A stretch of 20,327 bases of DNA from the NCBI GenBank assembly GCA_002314445.1, contig DCFX01000075.1, positions 1 through 20,327 on the forward strand, in the 5' to 3' direction. The stretch is from Treponema sp. UBA1793 (GTDB taxonomy: Bacteria; Spirochaetota; Spirochaetia; Treponematales; Treponemataceae). Below are positions 6,857-14,225 of this stretch, piece by piece. The notes under the pieces were generated by a model. That model ran no database searches and was not told the origin of the DNA. It saw nothing but the letters and a program-made list of their open reading frames with translations. The position numbers and the translations under genes are program-made. Within the stretch, counting starts at the first letter, position 1. Each line of letters begins with the position of its first letter.

Positions 6857-8110
6857 TCATGCAGGATGTTTGTCGCGGAGCACTTTAAAAGCTTCGTCTG
6901 CAACATCAAGCGTATATGCAATATCGCTGTCGGAAAGAGACGCATTCATGAAATGATTGTGGTGGTTCGTAAAATATACCCCTCGTTTAACGCATTCGGC
7001 CACCCATTCCTGATGCCACACAAAAGACGGATCGTCAGCAATCCGCAGATAAAAAAGCGACGGTATGCCGCTCACGTGCAGATCGAATCCGTACTTCTGC
7101 GCCTTTGCAATGAGGCCGTCTTCCAGTTTTTTTCCCTTTTCTATGAGAAGGTGCGGCAGGTTCAGTTTTTTCATCTTGCTGATGCACGCAATTCCGGCGG
7201 CAAACGGTACGGCGCTCATCCAATAGCTTCCCGTATATGCCAGTCCGCTCACCGCGTTTTTAAGGAAATTCTTCCCGCATAGCGCCGAAACATTGTATCC
7301 GTTCGCAAGCGCCTTGCAGAAACAGATAAGATCAGCCTCAAATCCGAAATAATGATCAGAACCTGCCGTATCGAGACGAAATCCTGCGCGCACATCGTCG
7401 ATGATAAGTATGACGCCGTTGTCGGTACAGAGTTTGCGGACTTTCTGCCAGTATCCTTCCGCAGGCAGTTCGTTGTCCCTGAAATTGCCGTGCATGTACG
7501 GCTGGGCAATCAGAGCGGCAATTTCATCCTTATGCTGATGAAATACTTCTTCAAGCGCATCGTAATCGTTCCAGTCGACGTACAGATTGTTGCATACATC
7601 TTCTTCGGTAATGCCTGAGTAATCAACCTTCTGCGTCCACGGAGAGATTCCGTGATAGTATCCGTTGAAGAACACGATTTTCTTTTTCTGCGTATACGCA
7701 CGCGCAGTAAGAACGGCGCACGTCGTCACGTCGTTGCCGTTTTTTGCGAAAAACGCCCAGTCGGCGCTGGCTACAGTATCCACCAGCAGTTCCGCAAAAT
7801 CTATCATCACGGTAGACGGAGCCGTTACGCAGTTCTCGACTGCCAGCTGTTCTTTTGCAGCGTCGTCCACGTCGGGATCGTTATATCCGAGGACGTTCGG
7901 TCCGTACGCACACATGTAGTCTATAAAGCGGTTGCCGTCGAGATCCCAGAAATACGTTCCCTGCGCCTTAGACGAAAAAAAAGGATATGCCTCAACGGGA
8001 ATAAAACATCCTTCTCCCGGTCCCTGATGTCCGTACACGCCGGACGGAATTACTTTCACGGCACGCTCAAACGCTTCACGGCTTTTTGTATATGTATTAA
8101 GTTCCATCAT
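6857..8110 (-). CDS. Class III PLP aminotransferase, glutamate-1-semialdehyde aminomutase-like
   Basis: A 417-residue cytoplasmic PLP enzyme of aminotransferase class III, nearest in style to glutamate-1-semialdehyde 2,1-aminomutase and its side branches. The PLP lysine is K266 in I-C-F-C-K-A-L-A-N-G. D238 in LIIDDVRAGFR would bind the pyridine nitrogen. WDLDGNRFIDYMCAYGPNVLG (residues 55-75) is the usual N-terminal signature, and FFNGYYHG (147-154) the aromatic stacking region. It differs from true HemL in the cofactor-phosphate loop, where F-A-K-N-G-N-D-V (121-128) replaces the usual F-xx-S-G-T-E-A, and no other tetrapyrrole gene is nearby. The amino donor and product are therefore open. 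AGGAGG precedes the ATG. It is the third gene of the MFS/SCP2-like operon, starting 16 bases after the SCP2-like stop. Confidence 0.85.
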   Translation of the reverse strand: MMELNTYTKSREAFERAVKVIPSGVYGHQGPGEGCFIPVEAYPFFSSKAQGTYFWDLDGNRFIDYMCAYGPNVLGYNDPDVDDAAKEQLAVENCVTAPSTVMIDFAELLVDTVASADWAFFAKNGNDVTTCAVLTARAYTQKKKIVFFNGYYHGISPWTQKVDYSGITEEDVCNNLYVDWNDYDALEEVFHQHKDEIAALIAQPYMHGNFRDNELPAEGYWQKVRKLCTDNGVILIIDDVRAGFRLDTAGSDHYFGFEADLICFCKALANGYNVSALCGKNFLKNAVSGLAYTGSYWMSAVPFAAGIACISKMKKLNLPHLLIEKGKKLEDGLIAKAQKYGFDLHVSGIPSLFYLRIADDPSFVWHQEWVAECVKRGVYFTNHHNHFMNASLSDSDIAYTLDVADEAFKVLRDKHPA

Positions 8111-8126
8111 TTTTTATTCCTCCTCG

Positions 8127-8897
8127 TTATCCAAGATACAAACCGACCCGGGTAAGAATCCTGTTCATATTGTCTATCATCGACATAAGCCCCGCACAGC
8201 GGATGCTGCCGCTGCCGATACAGTCCATGGCGTTTGCACTGCCGTCAAAAAGGCCGCGCGCCGTTTCCATGCTGTCGAATTCCATAAGCGCTGTCCATTC
8301 TGCCGGCCGCGACTTAACAGCGGTAAGCGTATGGTCTCTGCATACGATCGCCGCTGCCGGTCCGTCTTTTACAGCAAGGCAGATTGTCCCGTCGGGAATA
8401 TATCCGGCGCTGAATTTTCCGATGCTGTCATGATTACCGCATTCCGCAACTGCAACCGCGACAAGATAGAGCATAAAGGTCGTACTTGTCTCGAAAAACT
8501 GTCTGTTTTTCAGCTGTTCCTCAGCCGGCTTTAAATATGAAGACAGAATGTCGGTCAGTTTCGTGAACGTGTGAAGAAGAAAGCCGAGCTTGAAAAAGCC
8601 TTTCGACGGAAATGGTGTTACCGTTCCGTCTATCATTCCGTTAAATTTTTCGGAAGATGAAAACGGCAGCTTTATCATGCAGGAGGAGACATCTTTCAGC
8701 AGCGTGCATGTGCCACCGCTGAAGGACAACGTTCCCTCCGGGCCGTTTTTCACTGCAAAACCTATGCTGACGTACGCATCTGCCGTCAGCTTTTGCGCTT
8801 CGCCGTCTATGCGGCATAATTCCTCAAGCAGGCCGAGTACGCCGTACAGATTAATCCAGGCCATAGTTTTCTGGTCTGTTTCATGAAGCTTTTTCAT
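8127..8897 (-). CDS. Protein with two SCP2-like (sterol carrier protein 2 fold) repeats
   Basis: A 256-residue cytoplasmic protein with no signal peptide or membrane segment. Two regions look like SCP2 lipid-binding folds. Residues about 40-115 read YVSIGFAVKNGPEGTLSF, then CMIKLPFSSSEKFNGMIDG, then a KGFFKLGFLL helix. Residues about 160-250 read GTICLAVKDGP, ALMEFDSMETARGLFDGSANA, then the G-S-I-R-C-A-G turn where SCP2 proteins have GKIKIxGD. The pattern of a beta strand, the charged 'MEF' strand, a helix and a small-residue turn matches SCP2 better than any other fold I can name, but the match is by eye. SCP2 domains bind lipids, acyl chains or other hydrophobic ligands. The Shine-Dalgarno AAAGGAGGA overlaps the stop codon of the MFS gene, so translation is coupled. 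It may hold a hydrophobic substrate for the aminotransferase or transporter. Confidence 0.5.
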   Translation of the reverse strand: MKKLHETDQKTMAWINLYGVLGLLEELCRIDGEAQKLTADAYVSIGFAVKNGPEGTLSFSGGTCTLLKDVSSCMIKLPFSSSEKFNGMIDGTVTPFPSKGFFKLGFLLHTFTKLTDILSSYLKPAEEQLKNRQFFETSTTFMLYLVAVAVAECGNHDSIGKFSAGYIPDGTICLAVKDGPAAAIVCRDHTLTAVKSRPAEWTALMEFDSMETARGLFDGSANAMDCIGSGSIRCAGLMSMIDNMNRILTRVGLYLG

Positions 8898-8910
8898 CTG
8901 TTGTCCTCCT

Positions 8911-10119
8911 TTATGATGATGAACAAAGTTCCGATTCCTTCAGCGCCGCGGTAAGAACAAGGGCTGCAACCATACAACCCACAAGGATTGTCAATGGAAG
9001 CTGCATTGAACCCGAACCGGACTGAAGCCCGTAAAGCAGCACAATAAATAAAATCCCCGAAATCTGTCCGGCACCCATAAGAATGCCGTAAGCGCTCCCC
9101 TCCGGTACCGGATACGCAATTTCTGTTCCGAATTGAAATGCAAGCGGACCCGCTCCCATAAGCGAAAAACCAGCGACAGCTCCCGAGGCAAGTAAGAGCG
9201 GATAATTTGAAAAATACAATAATCCTGCAAGCCCCGCAAGAGAAACGGCGACGGAAGCTACCAGATACGGCCGACGGCGGTGCGTTCTGTCGGATAAGAG
9301 CGGTATGATGACGGCACCCGCAAGTCCCGCAATAATAATCATGCCGCCGATCATTCCCGATTGATTTGCCGTAATACCGCGCGGCAGCAGCATGTCGCTG
9401 ATGCAGGTGAGCACTGCGTTGAACACACCAAGCGCACAAAAGAGCACTATGGTAAGAAGAAAAAAGTTGTGGTTTTTCCTGAGTATGAGCATATCGCGGA
9501 AGGTAAACGCACTATCCGTACTGCCGCCCGGTCCCGCAGGTTCGGCAGGCTTTTCCTTCAGAAAGGCGAATACGACCGCTGCGGCAGCAAGCGATACATA
9601 GCCGTATACCCTGAGCATGCCTGTCATGTCGTACGCATCGACAAGCACTGGAGTTGCAACCATTGCAACAACAATCCCAAGATAACCTGCCAGAGAGCCG
9701 ATTCCTGATGCCGTTGCACGCTCATCAACAGGAAACCATGATGCCGCCAGTTTCGTAATCGGGTTGACAATAAACGGCTGAGCCACTGCCATCCCCATCT
9801 GAGCTATAACTGCCGGTATATACTGATCTGCAAAAAATCCCCGCATCAGGCCGAAAACCGCGGTAACAGCCGCTCCGACAAGAAACGACAAACGGTGTCC
9901 CTTTCTGTCGGCAAGCATTGAAGCAGGTACAGTGACAATAATGTACACAATCATGTAGCTCATTGAAAGAAAAGCAATGTTGAAAGCTGAAACGTGATAA
10001 AAGCGGCCCGCTGCATCCGATACGGCGGAAAACGAAAGCCAGCACAGCTGAGTAACAGCAAGCGCCGGTACGACAGAGAATAGTGCAACCCACCGGTATG
10101 GGGATTTTTTGTATGGCAT
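8911..10119 (-). CDS. MFS transporter, FLVCR-like
   Basis: A 402-residue, 12-helix major facilitator in the inner membrane. The MFS A motif appears as L-A-D-R-K-G-H-R (69-76) between helices 2 and 3. Residues 114-141, running from QPFIVNPITKLAASWFP to ATASGIG, closely resemble the corresponding segment of the FLVCR family, whose animal members move choline or heme. That is a family resemblance and not proof of substrate. A cytoplasmic loop (about 203-216) rich in glycine and proline separates the two six-helix halves. GGAGG lies 7 bases before the ATG. It heads the operon with the SCP2-like and aminotransferase genes and has a near-consensus promoter at 10177-10205. Confidence 0.88.
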   Translation of the reverse strand: MPYKKSPYRWVALFSVVPALAVTQLCWLSFSAVSDAAGRFYHVSAFNIAFLSMSYMIVYIIVTVPASMLADRKGHRLSFLVGAAVTAVFGLMRGFFADQYIPAVIAQMGMAVAQPFIVNPITKLAASWFPVDERATASGIGSLAGYLGIVVAMVATPVLVDAYDMTGMLRVYGYVSLAAAAVVFAFLKEKPAEPAGPGGSTDSAFTFRDMLILRKNHNFFLLTIVLFCALGVFNAVLTCISDMLLPRGITANQSGMIGGMIIIAGLAGAVIIPLLSDRTHRRRPYLVASVAVSLAGLAGLLYFSNYPLLLASGAVAGFSLMGAGPLAFQFGTEIAYPVPEGSAYGILMGAGQISGILFIVLLYGLQSGSGSMQLPLTILVGCMVAALVLTAALKESELCSSS

Positions 10120-10122
10120 ACC

Positions 10123-10160
10123 TACGCCTCCTGCATTTTACTGCATATTTATGCGGCGTA
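10123..10160 (-). promoter_or_regulatory. Leader hairpin that may cover the MFS ribosome binding site
   Basis: In the predicted mRNA, TACGCC (10160-10155) can pair with GGCGTA (10128-10123). The second arm includes the last two G's of the AGGAGG Shine-Dalgarno. A short GCATA-AA-TATGC stem nests inside. The pairing is 6 bp and could lower translation; no known riboswitch was recognised. Confidence 0.3.
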
Positions 10161-10176
10161 ACCCCTATTGCGTGTA

Positions 10177-10205
10177 AATATATTCAAAATAGGAATCTAT
10201 GTCAA
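10177..10205 (-). promoter_or_regulatory. Promoter of the MFS/SCP2-like/aminotransferase operon
   Basis: Minus strand: TTGACA (10200-10205), exactly 17 bases, TATATT (10177-10182). The predicted start near 10170 gives a leader of about 50 bases. Confidence 0.78.
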
Positions 10206-10237
10206 TGAAGGTATATGTATATCGTACGTCTTTCCCT

Positions 10238-11296
10238 TTATTTTTCATAATCCGCCGGGGATATATTGAAATCCGGTGAATCTGTGTAAATGGATGTAAT
10301 GATCTGTTCCATCGGAAGTGGCTTAACGGAAATATCGGTAAACGAACAGCGGGCGGAAAGCTCTTTCAGCAGCTGCGGCATAGAAACAGCAGCAGTATCG
10401 GCTTCAATAGTCATCTCGAACCCGGATGTACTTGTTATGCTCGTAATACCCTTCAGGCCGGAAAATAATTCCTTTCCCGCCCGGGACGCAAGCGTAAGGG
10501 TAATGATTTTCTTTTCGCCGAGCGTACGGGAAAGTCCGCCGAGCGTTCCGTCGAACACTTTCATTCCCTTGTTAATAATGATGACATCCTGTGCAAGCTG
10601 TTCAACATCTTCAAGGTCATGCGTTGTGAGTATGAATGTAGTTCCGAGCGCGTTCATCTTTTTTATAAAAGACCGGATACGCTGTTTTGCAAGTACATCA
10701 AGACCGATTGTCGGTTCGTCGAGAAACACGACAGGGGGATTGTGAAGCATTGCCATAATAAATTCACATTTCATGCGTTCGCCGAGGGATAATACACGCG
10801 TCGGCTTTTTGATGCAGTCGCCAAGCTCAAACAAATCGACCATAAGGGAAAGCCTTTCCCTGTAGTCTGCATCGTCGACACCGTAAATCGCAGCGTTCAT
10901 AAAGAAACTGTCTTCAGGGGGTATATCCCAGATAAGCTGTGATTTCTGCCCGAAGACTGCCCCGATGTGCTGGACATATGCTTTTCTGTTTTTTGCCGGC
11001 GTATATCCCATAACATCAATCGTACCCGATGTTGGAAAAAGTGTCCCGGTCATCATCTTGATAAGCGTTGACTTTCCTGCTCCGTTCGGTCCGAGTATGC
11101 CCGTGACGGAACCTTTACGCACGGTAAACGAAACGTCGCGGACGGCGGTAACAACAACGCTTTCCCGTCTGAAAAAACTTTTGATGCTTTCGGTAAAACC
11201 GGATCCTCTCCGGTATGTTTTGTATTCTTTAGTCAGATGAGATAGTGTAATGACAGGCTGCATATCCGTTTTTTTTCCATCCATCGTTTCATCCAT
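10238..11296 (-). CDS. ABC-2 exporter ATP-binding protein (COG4586 type)
   Basis: A 352-residue cytoplasmic ATPase of an ABC-2 exporter. Walker A is G-P-N-G-A-G-K-S-T at 69-77. The signature is L-S-L-G-E-R-M-K instead of LSGGQ, which is characteristic of this subfamily. Walker B and D-loop follow as VVFLDEPTIGLDVLA, with the switch histidine in LTTHD. About 100 further residues form the usual C-terminal extension. Starts: an in-frame TTG at 11308 abuts the GGAGG and is unlikely; the ATG at 11296, 12 bases after GGAGG, is used here, and another ATG lies at 11284. It follows the second permease stop by 8 bases and is the last gene of the operon. I see no clear terminator after it. The substrate is unknown; relatives include viologen-exporter-type systems. 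Confidence 0.9.
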   Translation of the reverse strand: MDETMDGKKTDMQPVITLSHLTKEYKTYRRGSGFTESIKSFFRRESVVVTAVRDVSFTVRKGSVTGILGPNGAGKSTLIKMMTGTLFPTSGTIDVMGYTPAKNRKAYVQHIGAVFGQKSQLIWDIPPEDSFFMNAAIYGVDDADYRERLSLMVDLFELGDCIKKPTRVLSLGERMKCEFIMAMLHNPPVVFLDEPTIGLDVLAKQRIRSFIKKMNALGTTFILTTHDLEDVEQLAQDVIIINKGMKVFDGTLGGLSRTLGEKKIITLTLASRAGKELFSGLKGITSITSTSGFEMTIEADTAAVSMPQLLKELSARCSFTDISVKPLPMEQIITSIYTDSPDFNISPADYEK

Positions 11297-11304
11297 AATA
11301 AAAT

Positions 11305-12108
11305 TCAACCTCCTGCACTTTCGTACATCCGGATCATACGTTTATAGAGCACAATCCCCGTCAGAACCAGCAGGATGCACGGAATTACCGCGGCAATGTA
11401 CGAAGATTCAACACGGCCTGTAAGAACGGCCGCAGGAATTGACGCCACAAGTGCAACGGGAATTATGAATGTTGAAAACGTCCGCACAGAATGCGGATAT
11501 ATGCCCAGCGGATATTTTGCAAGCTCAAGCACACTTCCGAACAGTTCCGGCAGCCGGGAATTCCCGACCCATTTGAACGATACCGCAGCCATAACAAGCG
11601 TTAATCCGAGCATGACACATATGCCTGCAAGAATGAACAACATAAAGACGGGCACTGCCGCACCGGTTATACCCGGCACGTGTGCAGCCGAAAGTCCGAA
11701 CATGACGCAGCCGCCAGCAACAAGAGCGGAGCTTTCAGGATTAATCGATGTCGCCGCAAGGTAAAAAAGCGGTTCAACAGGTTTCAGGAGAATGATTTCA
11801 AATACGCCGTCCCGCACGGCATTGTTTGTCTCCCGGAATATCCCTTGAAAAAACATATTGGAAATCCCCGACGACACGGTAAAAATGCTCTGTATAAGGA
11901 GTACCTGATAAAAAGTCCAGCCGGGGAACGATAAACCCGCTCCGTAAATGACTATCGTTACAAGCGGAAAAAGAATATTGCTGAAAAACGTAATAATCAT
12001 TCCCGCCGCAAAATTCATACGGTACGCAACAGCTGCCGAAACTGCGGTGCGCGCACAGCGTATATACAGACGAAAATATTTCCGAAACCCCCTCACAAAT
12101 CTGCTCAT
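11305..12108 (-). CDS. ABC-2 exporter permease (second subunit)
   Basis: A 267-residue membrane protein with about six hydrophobic segments, of the ABC-2/DUF990-like permease group (COG3694/COG4587). The N-terminal RGFRKYFRLYIRCARTAVSA helix before TM1 and the TNNAVRDGVFEIILLKPVEPL loop (split 101-115 and on) are usual in this group, where a 'G.l...L.rPv' coupling segment contacts the ATPase. The start at 12108 makes an ATGA overlap with the first permease. The reading frame stays open for 48 codons upstream, but that stretch lies over the end of the first permease gene and is not membrane-protein-like. It probably forms a heterodimer with the first permease. Confidence 0.85.
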   Translation of the reverse strand: MSRFVRGFRKYFRLYIRCARTAVSAAVAYRMNFAAGMIITFFSNILFPLVTIVIYGAGLSFPGWTFYQVLLIQSIFTVSSGISNMFFQGIFRETNNAVRDGVFEIILLKPVEPLFYLAATSINPESSALVAGGCVMFGLSAAHVPGITGAAVPVFMLFILAGICVMLGLTLVMAAVSFKWVGNSRLPELFGSVLELAKYPLGIYPHSVRTFSTFIIPVALVASIPAAVLTGRVESSYIAAVIPCILLVLTGIVLYKRMIRMYESAGG

Positions 12109-12944
12109 GCTCCCGCTCCCGTAAAACGGTGCAAAGCCCGGTGATAAAGCAGGGAACTCACTGCAAAGAAGACCGCAACGGCAGCTGCCTGAATAGCGAC
12201 AATCTGCGGTAATGGTATTGCCGTTCCGGCAAGTGAATAAGAGCCTGTACAAACCATGGACGGCACATACAGCATATACTGGAAAGGCAGGAAAAACAGC
12301 GCTTTCTGAAGAACGGATGGAAAGAAAATAAGCGGAACAAGTGCTCCCGAAAAGACAGACTGCAGCAGGCGGAATACGGCGCGCACCCCCTCCGCCCTGA
12401 CAAACCAGAACGAAGAAAGGCCAATACAGTAGTCAACTATGAACGTCATGATAAAACCGAGCAGAACGGAAAGGATCGCCCAGAACGGCTGCGGAGGGAC
12501 AAGTTTAACATGAAAGACGAAACGGAAAATAAGGAGGCACGGCAAAAATTCAAAGAAAAAGCCAAGTATCCGGTGCCCGCATTTCTGTGCAAAAGCAAAA
12601 AACCGGTGATCGACAGGGCGGAGCGCAAAGGTGAGGAATTTTCCGGTGCGGACAAGCATCTGCAGATTCCAGTCGGCAAAATCCATGGTAAGATACCCGA
12701 TAAGTGCATTTATTCCGAAATACGATATAAGCTGATTCAGCGGCATTCCAGCCAGAACACTATCCGCACCGCCGCTCCCGTATACGGCACGGCAGATGCT
12801 TATCTGGACAAGAAAATAAACAGGCCCTACGACCAGAGATATCATTGAATGAGTACGGTATGCCGACCATTCCTTGTATGTTGCGAATGCGACAGCACGG
12901 AACGTACGGAATGTCCGCACCGCCTCGGCAATAAGCTGCTTCAC
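12105..12944 (-). CDS. ABC-2 exporter permease (first subunit)
   Basis: A 279-residue inner-membrane protein with about six hydrophobic segments, of the same ABC-2 permease group as its downstream partner. The segment MLVRTGKFLTFALRPVDHRF (residues about 95-114) is the family's coupling loop, with the conserved R-P-V. The start codon is GTG at 12944, without a recognisable Shine-Dalgarno. It lies 13 bases after the serine hydrolase stop, so translation is probably coupled to that gene. It overlaps the second permease by four bases (ATGA). Confidence 0.85.
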   Translation of the reverse strand: MKQLIAEAVRTFRTFRAVAFATYKEWSAYRTHSMISLVVGPVYFLVQISICRAVYGSGGADSVLAGMPLNQLISYFGINALIGYLTMDFADWNLQMLVRTGKFLTFALRPVDHRFFAFAQKCGHRILGFFFEFLPCLLIFRFVFHVKLVPPQPFWAILSVLLGFIMTFIVDYCIGLSSFWFVRAEGVRAVFRLLQSVFSGALVPLIFFPSVLQKALFFLPFQYMLYVPSMVCTGSYSLAGTAIPLPQIVAIQAAAVAVFFAVSSLLYHRALHRFTGAGA

Positions 12945-12957
12945 TGTGGCTGGCCGG

Positions 12958-14151
12958 CTATTTTAGTCCGCTCCACATGACGGCGGCCGCATTGTAAAGT
13001 GCATCCGCATACCACTGTTCCGTCGCAAACGGCACGAACCACGACGCGACCATCTGTTCAACAGGATCGATAAGTACACAACAGGCCCCCGCACCTTCAT
13101 GAAAGAACGTTCCCGCACTGTACAGAGAATCAGCCGTGCGGCGGGTATCAGGGCCGAGTGCGTACATGCGGTATGCACCGCCCGCACCCCAGCAGTTGTC
13201 TTTTATATCGCCTGTCGTATAATTTTCGGTCATGCGTTCGACAGTTTTCCTTCCGATGATGCGGGCGCCTCCCGCAGTCACTCCTTTGTTCATGAGCATG
13301 ACACCGAATTTATTCAAATCCTGCGTTGTAGAAAACATACCGCCGCCGGTCATGGGAACGTCATTGAACCGGGAATCGTCGCAGGAACTGCTCCCCTCTT
13401 TCCAGCTTTTATATCCTTCTTCATCTTCTTTGCCCTGAATATACAGTCTGTCGGCAAGTCTCTTTCTGCGGTCAGTCTCAGCCTGATCAGGACAGTAATT
13501 CCAGAATCCTGAATCACTCATACCGCACGGTTCAAAAATATTTTTCGTAATGAAAGCTTCCGGGCACATACCCGTCACCCGGTGAATCACTTCCCCAAGA
13601 ATAACGAATCCGAAAGAGCAGTAAGCCCATTCTTTTCCGGGCTTACTGTACATCCCGATAGACAACCCGGCTTCGAGCCAGGGTGTATCTTTCATCGTAC
13701 GTATATAGTCCCAGGCATTTTTGTAATACGCATCGGGGAAACAGCCGGAATCTGGCCGTAATCCTGATGTATGGGAAAGAAGATGCGCGATTGTAATATC
13801 TTTATACGACGGAGTATCGAATTCTTTTAAAACATCGGCGACAGGCTGATTGCAGCGGATAAATCCGTCCTCGACAAGTTTAAACAGCGCCGTCGCACAA
13901 AAAATTTTCGTTACAGAGGCAACGCCCCTGATGTTATCGGTCATGAGGGGTCTTGTTTCATCCTGATGGTACGACTGCATACCGACCGCAGCATCCGCAA
14001 ATACTTTTCCGTACCGGGAAAGGCAGTAATTTGCCGACTGAATATGTCCGGCTTTTATAATACGCTCAAAATGAGCATTCAACACACCAAGGCGGAATTC
14101 ATCATATCCCGCATCCGACGGCATAAACGGAGTCTGAGCTTTTGTAATCAT
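12958..14151 (-). CDS. Serine hydrolase of the class C beta-lactamase/esterase family
   Basis: A 397-residue hydrolase of the beta-lactamase/transpeptidase-like family (PF00144). The catalytic S-x-x-K is S79-V-T-K82, the Y-x-S/N element is Y177-C-S179, and the third element is H351-E-G353 (usually HTG or KTG). SHTSGL at about 126-131 is the common scaffold motif. The N-terminus is not a signal peptide, so it is probably cytoplasmic, unlike secreted beta-lactamases. EstB-type esterases and D-aminopeptidases share this layout, so an esterase or peptidase is as likely as a beta-lactam enzyme. AGAGGA lies 5-6 bases before the ATG. It is the first gene of an operon with a complete ABC-2 exporter, which suggests it acts on the exporter's substrate. 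Confidence 0.87.
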   Translation of the reverse strand: MITKAQTPFMPSDAGYDEFRLGVLNAHFERIIKAGHIQSANYCLSRYGKVFADAAVGMQSYHQDETRPLMTDNIRGVASVTKIFCATALFKLVEDGFIRCNQPVADVLKEFDTPSYKDITIAHLLSHTSGLRPDSGCFPDAYYKNAWDYIRTMKDTPWLEAGLSIGMYSKPGKEWAYCSFGFVILGEVIHRVTGMCPEAFITKNIFEPCGMSDSGFWNYCPDQAETDRRKRLADRLYIQGKEDEEGYKSWKEGSSSCDDSRFNDVPMTGGGMFSTTQDLNKFGVMLMNKGVTAGGARIIGRKTVERMTENYTTGDIKDNCWGAGGAYRMYALGPDTRRTADSLYSAGTFFHEGAGACCVLIDPVEQMVASWFVPFATEQWYADALYNAAAVMWSGLK

Positions 14152-14168
14152 TTTGTCCTCTGGAAAAA

Positions 14169-14197
14169 AGTATAAGAGAGAGTTTTTAAGCCGTCAA
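14169..14197 (-). promoter_or_regulatory. Promoter of the serine hydrolase/ABC-2 exporter operon
   Basis: Minus strand: TTGACG (14192-14197), a 17-base spacer, TATACT (14169-14174). A weak TTGAC/GTCAA stem just upstream (14205-14221) could be a poor terminator of the MATE gene. Confidence 0.72.
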
Positions 14198-14225
14198 TTC
14201 TTTTCACTGAAATTGACCGATAAAG

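Noticed and set aside
8894..9439. 181-codon minus-strand frame within the MFS gene
   Set aside because: Same strand but wrong frame relative to a clear 12-helix transporter; sequence is cysteine- and arginine-rich noise.
6857..10119. Reading the MFS/SCP2/aminotransferase operon as heme biosynthesis and export
   Set aside because: The aminotransferase has a non-HemL cofactor loop, no other tetrapyrrole gene is present, and FLVCR resemblance alone does not define substrate.
10290..10745. 151-codon plus-strand frame opposite the ABC ATPase gene
   Set aside because: Antisense to conserved Walker B and signature codons; no ribosome binding site or family.
11297..11308. TTG start at 11308 for the ABC ATPase
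   Set aside because: It directly abuts the GGAGG, leaving no spacer; the ATG at 11296 is preferred.
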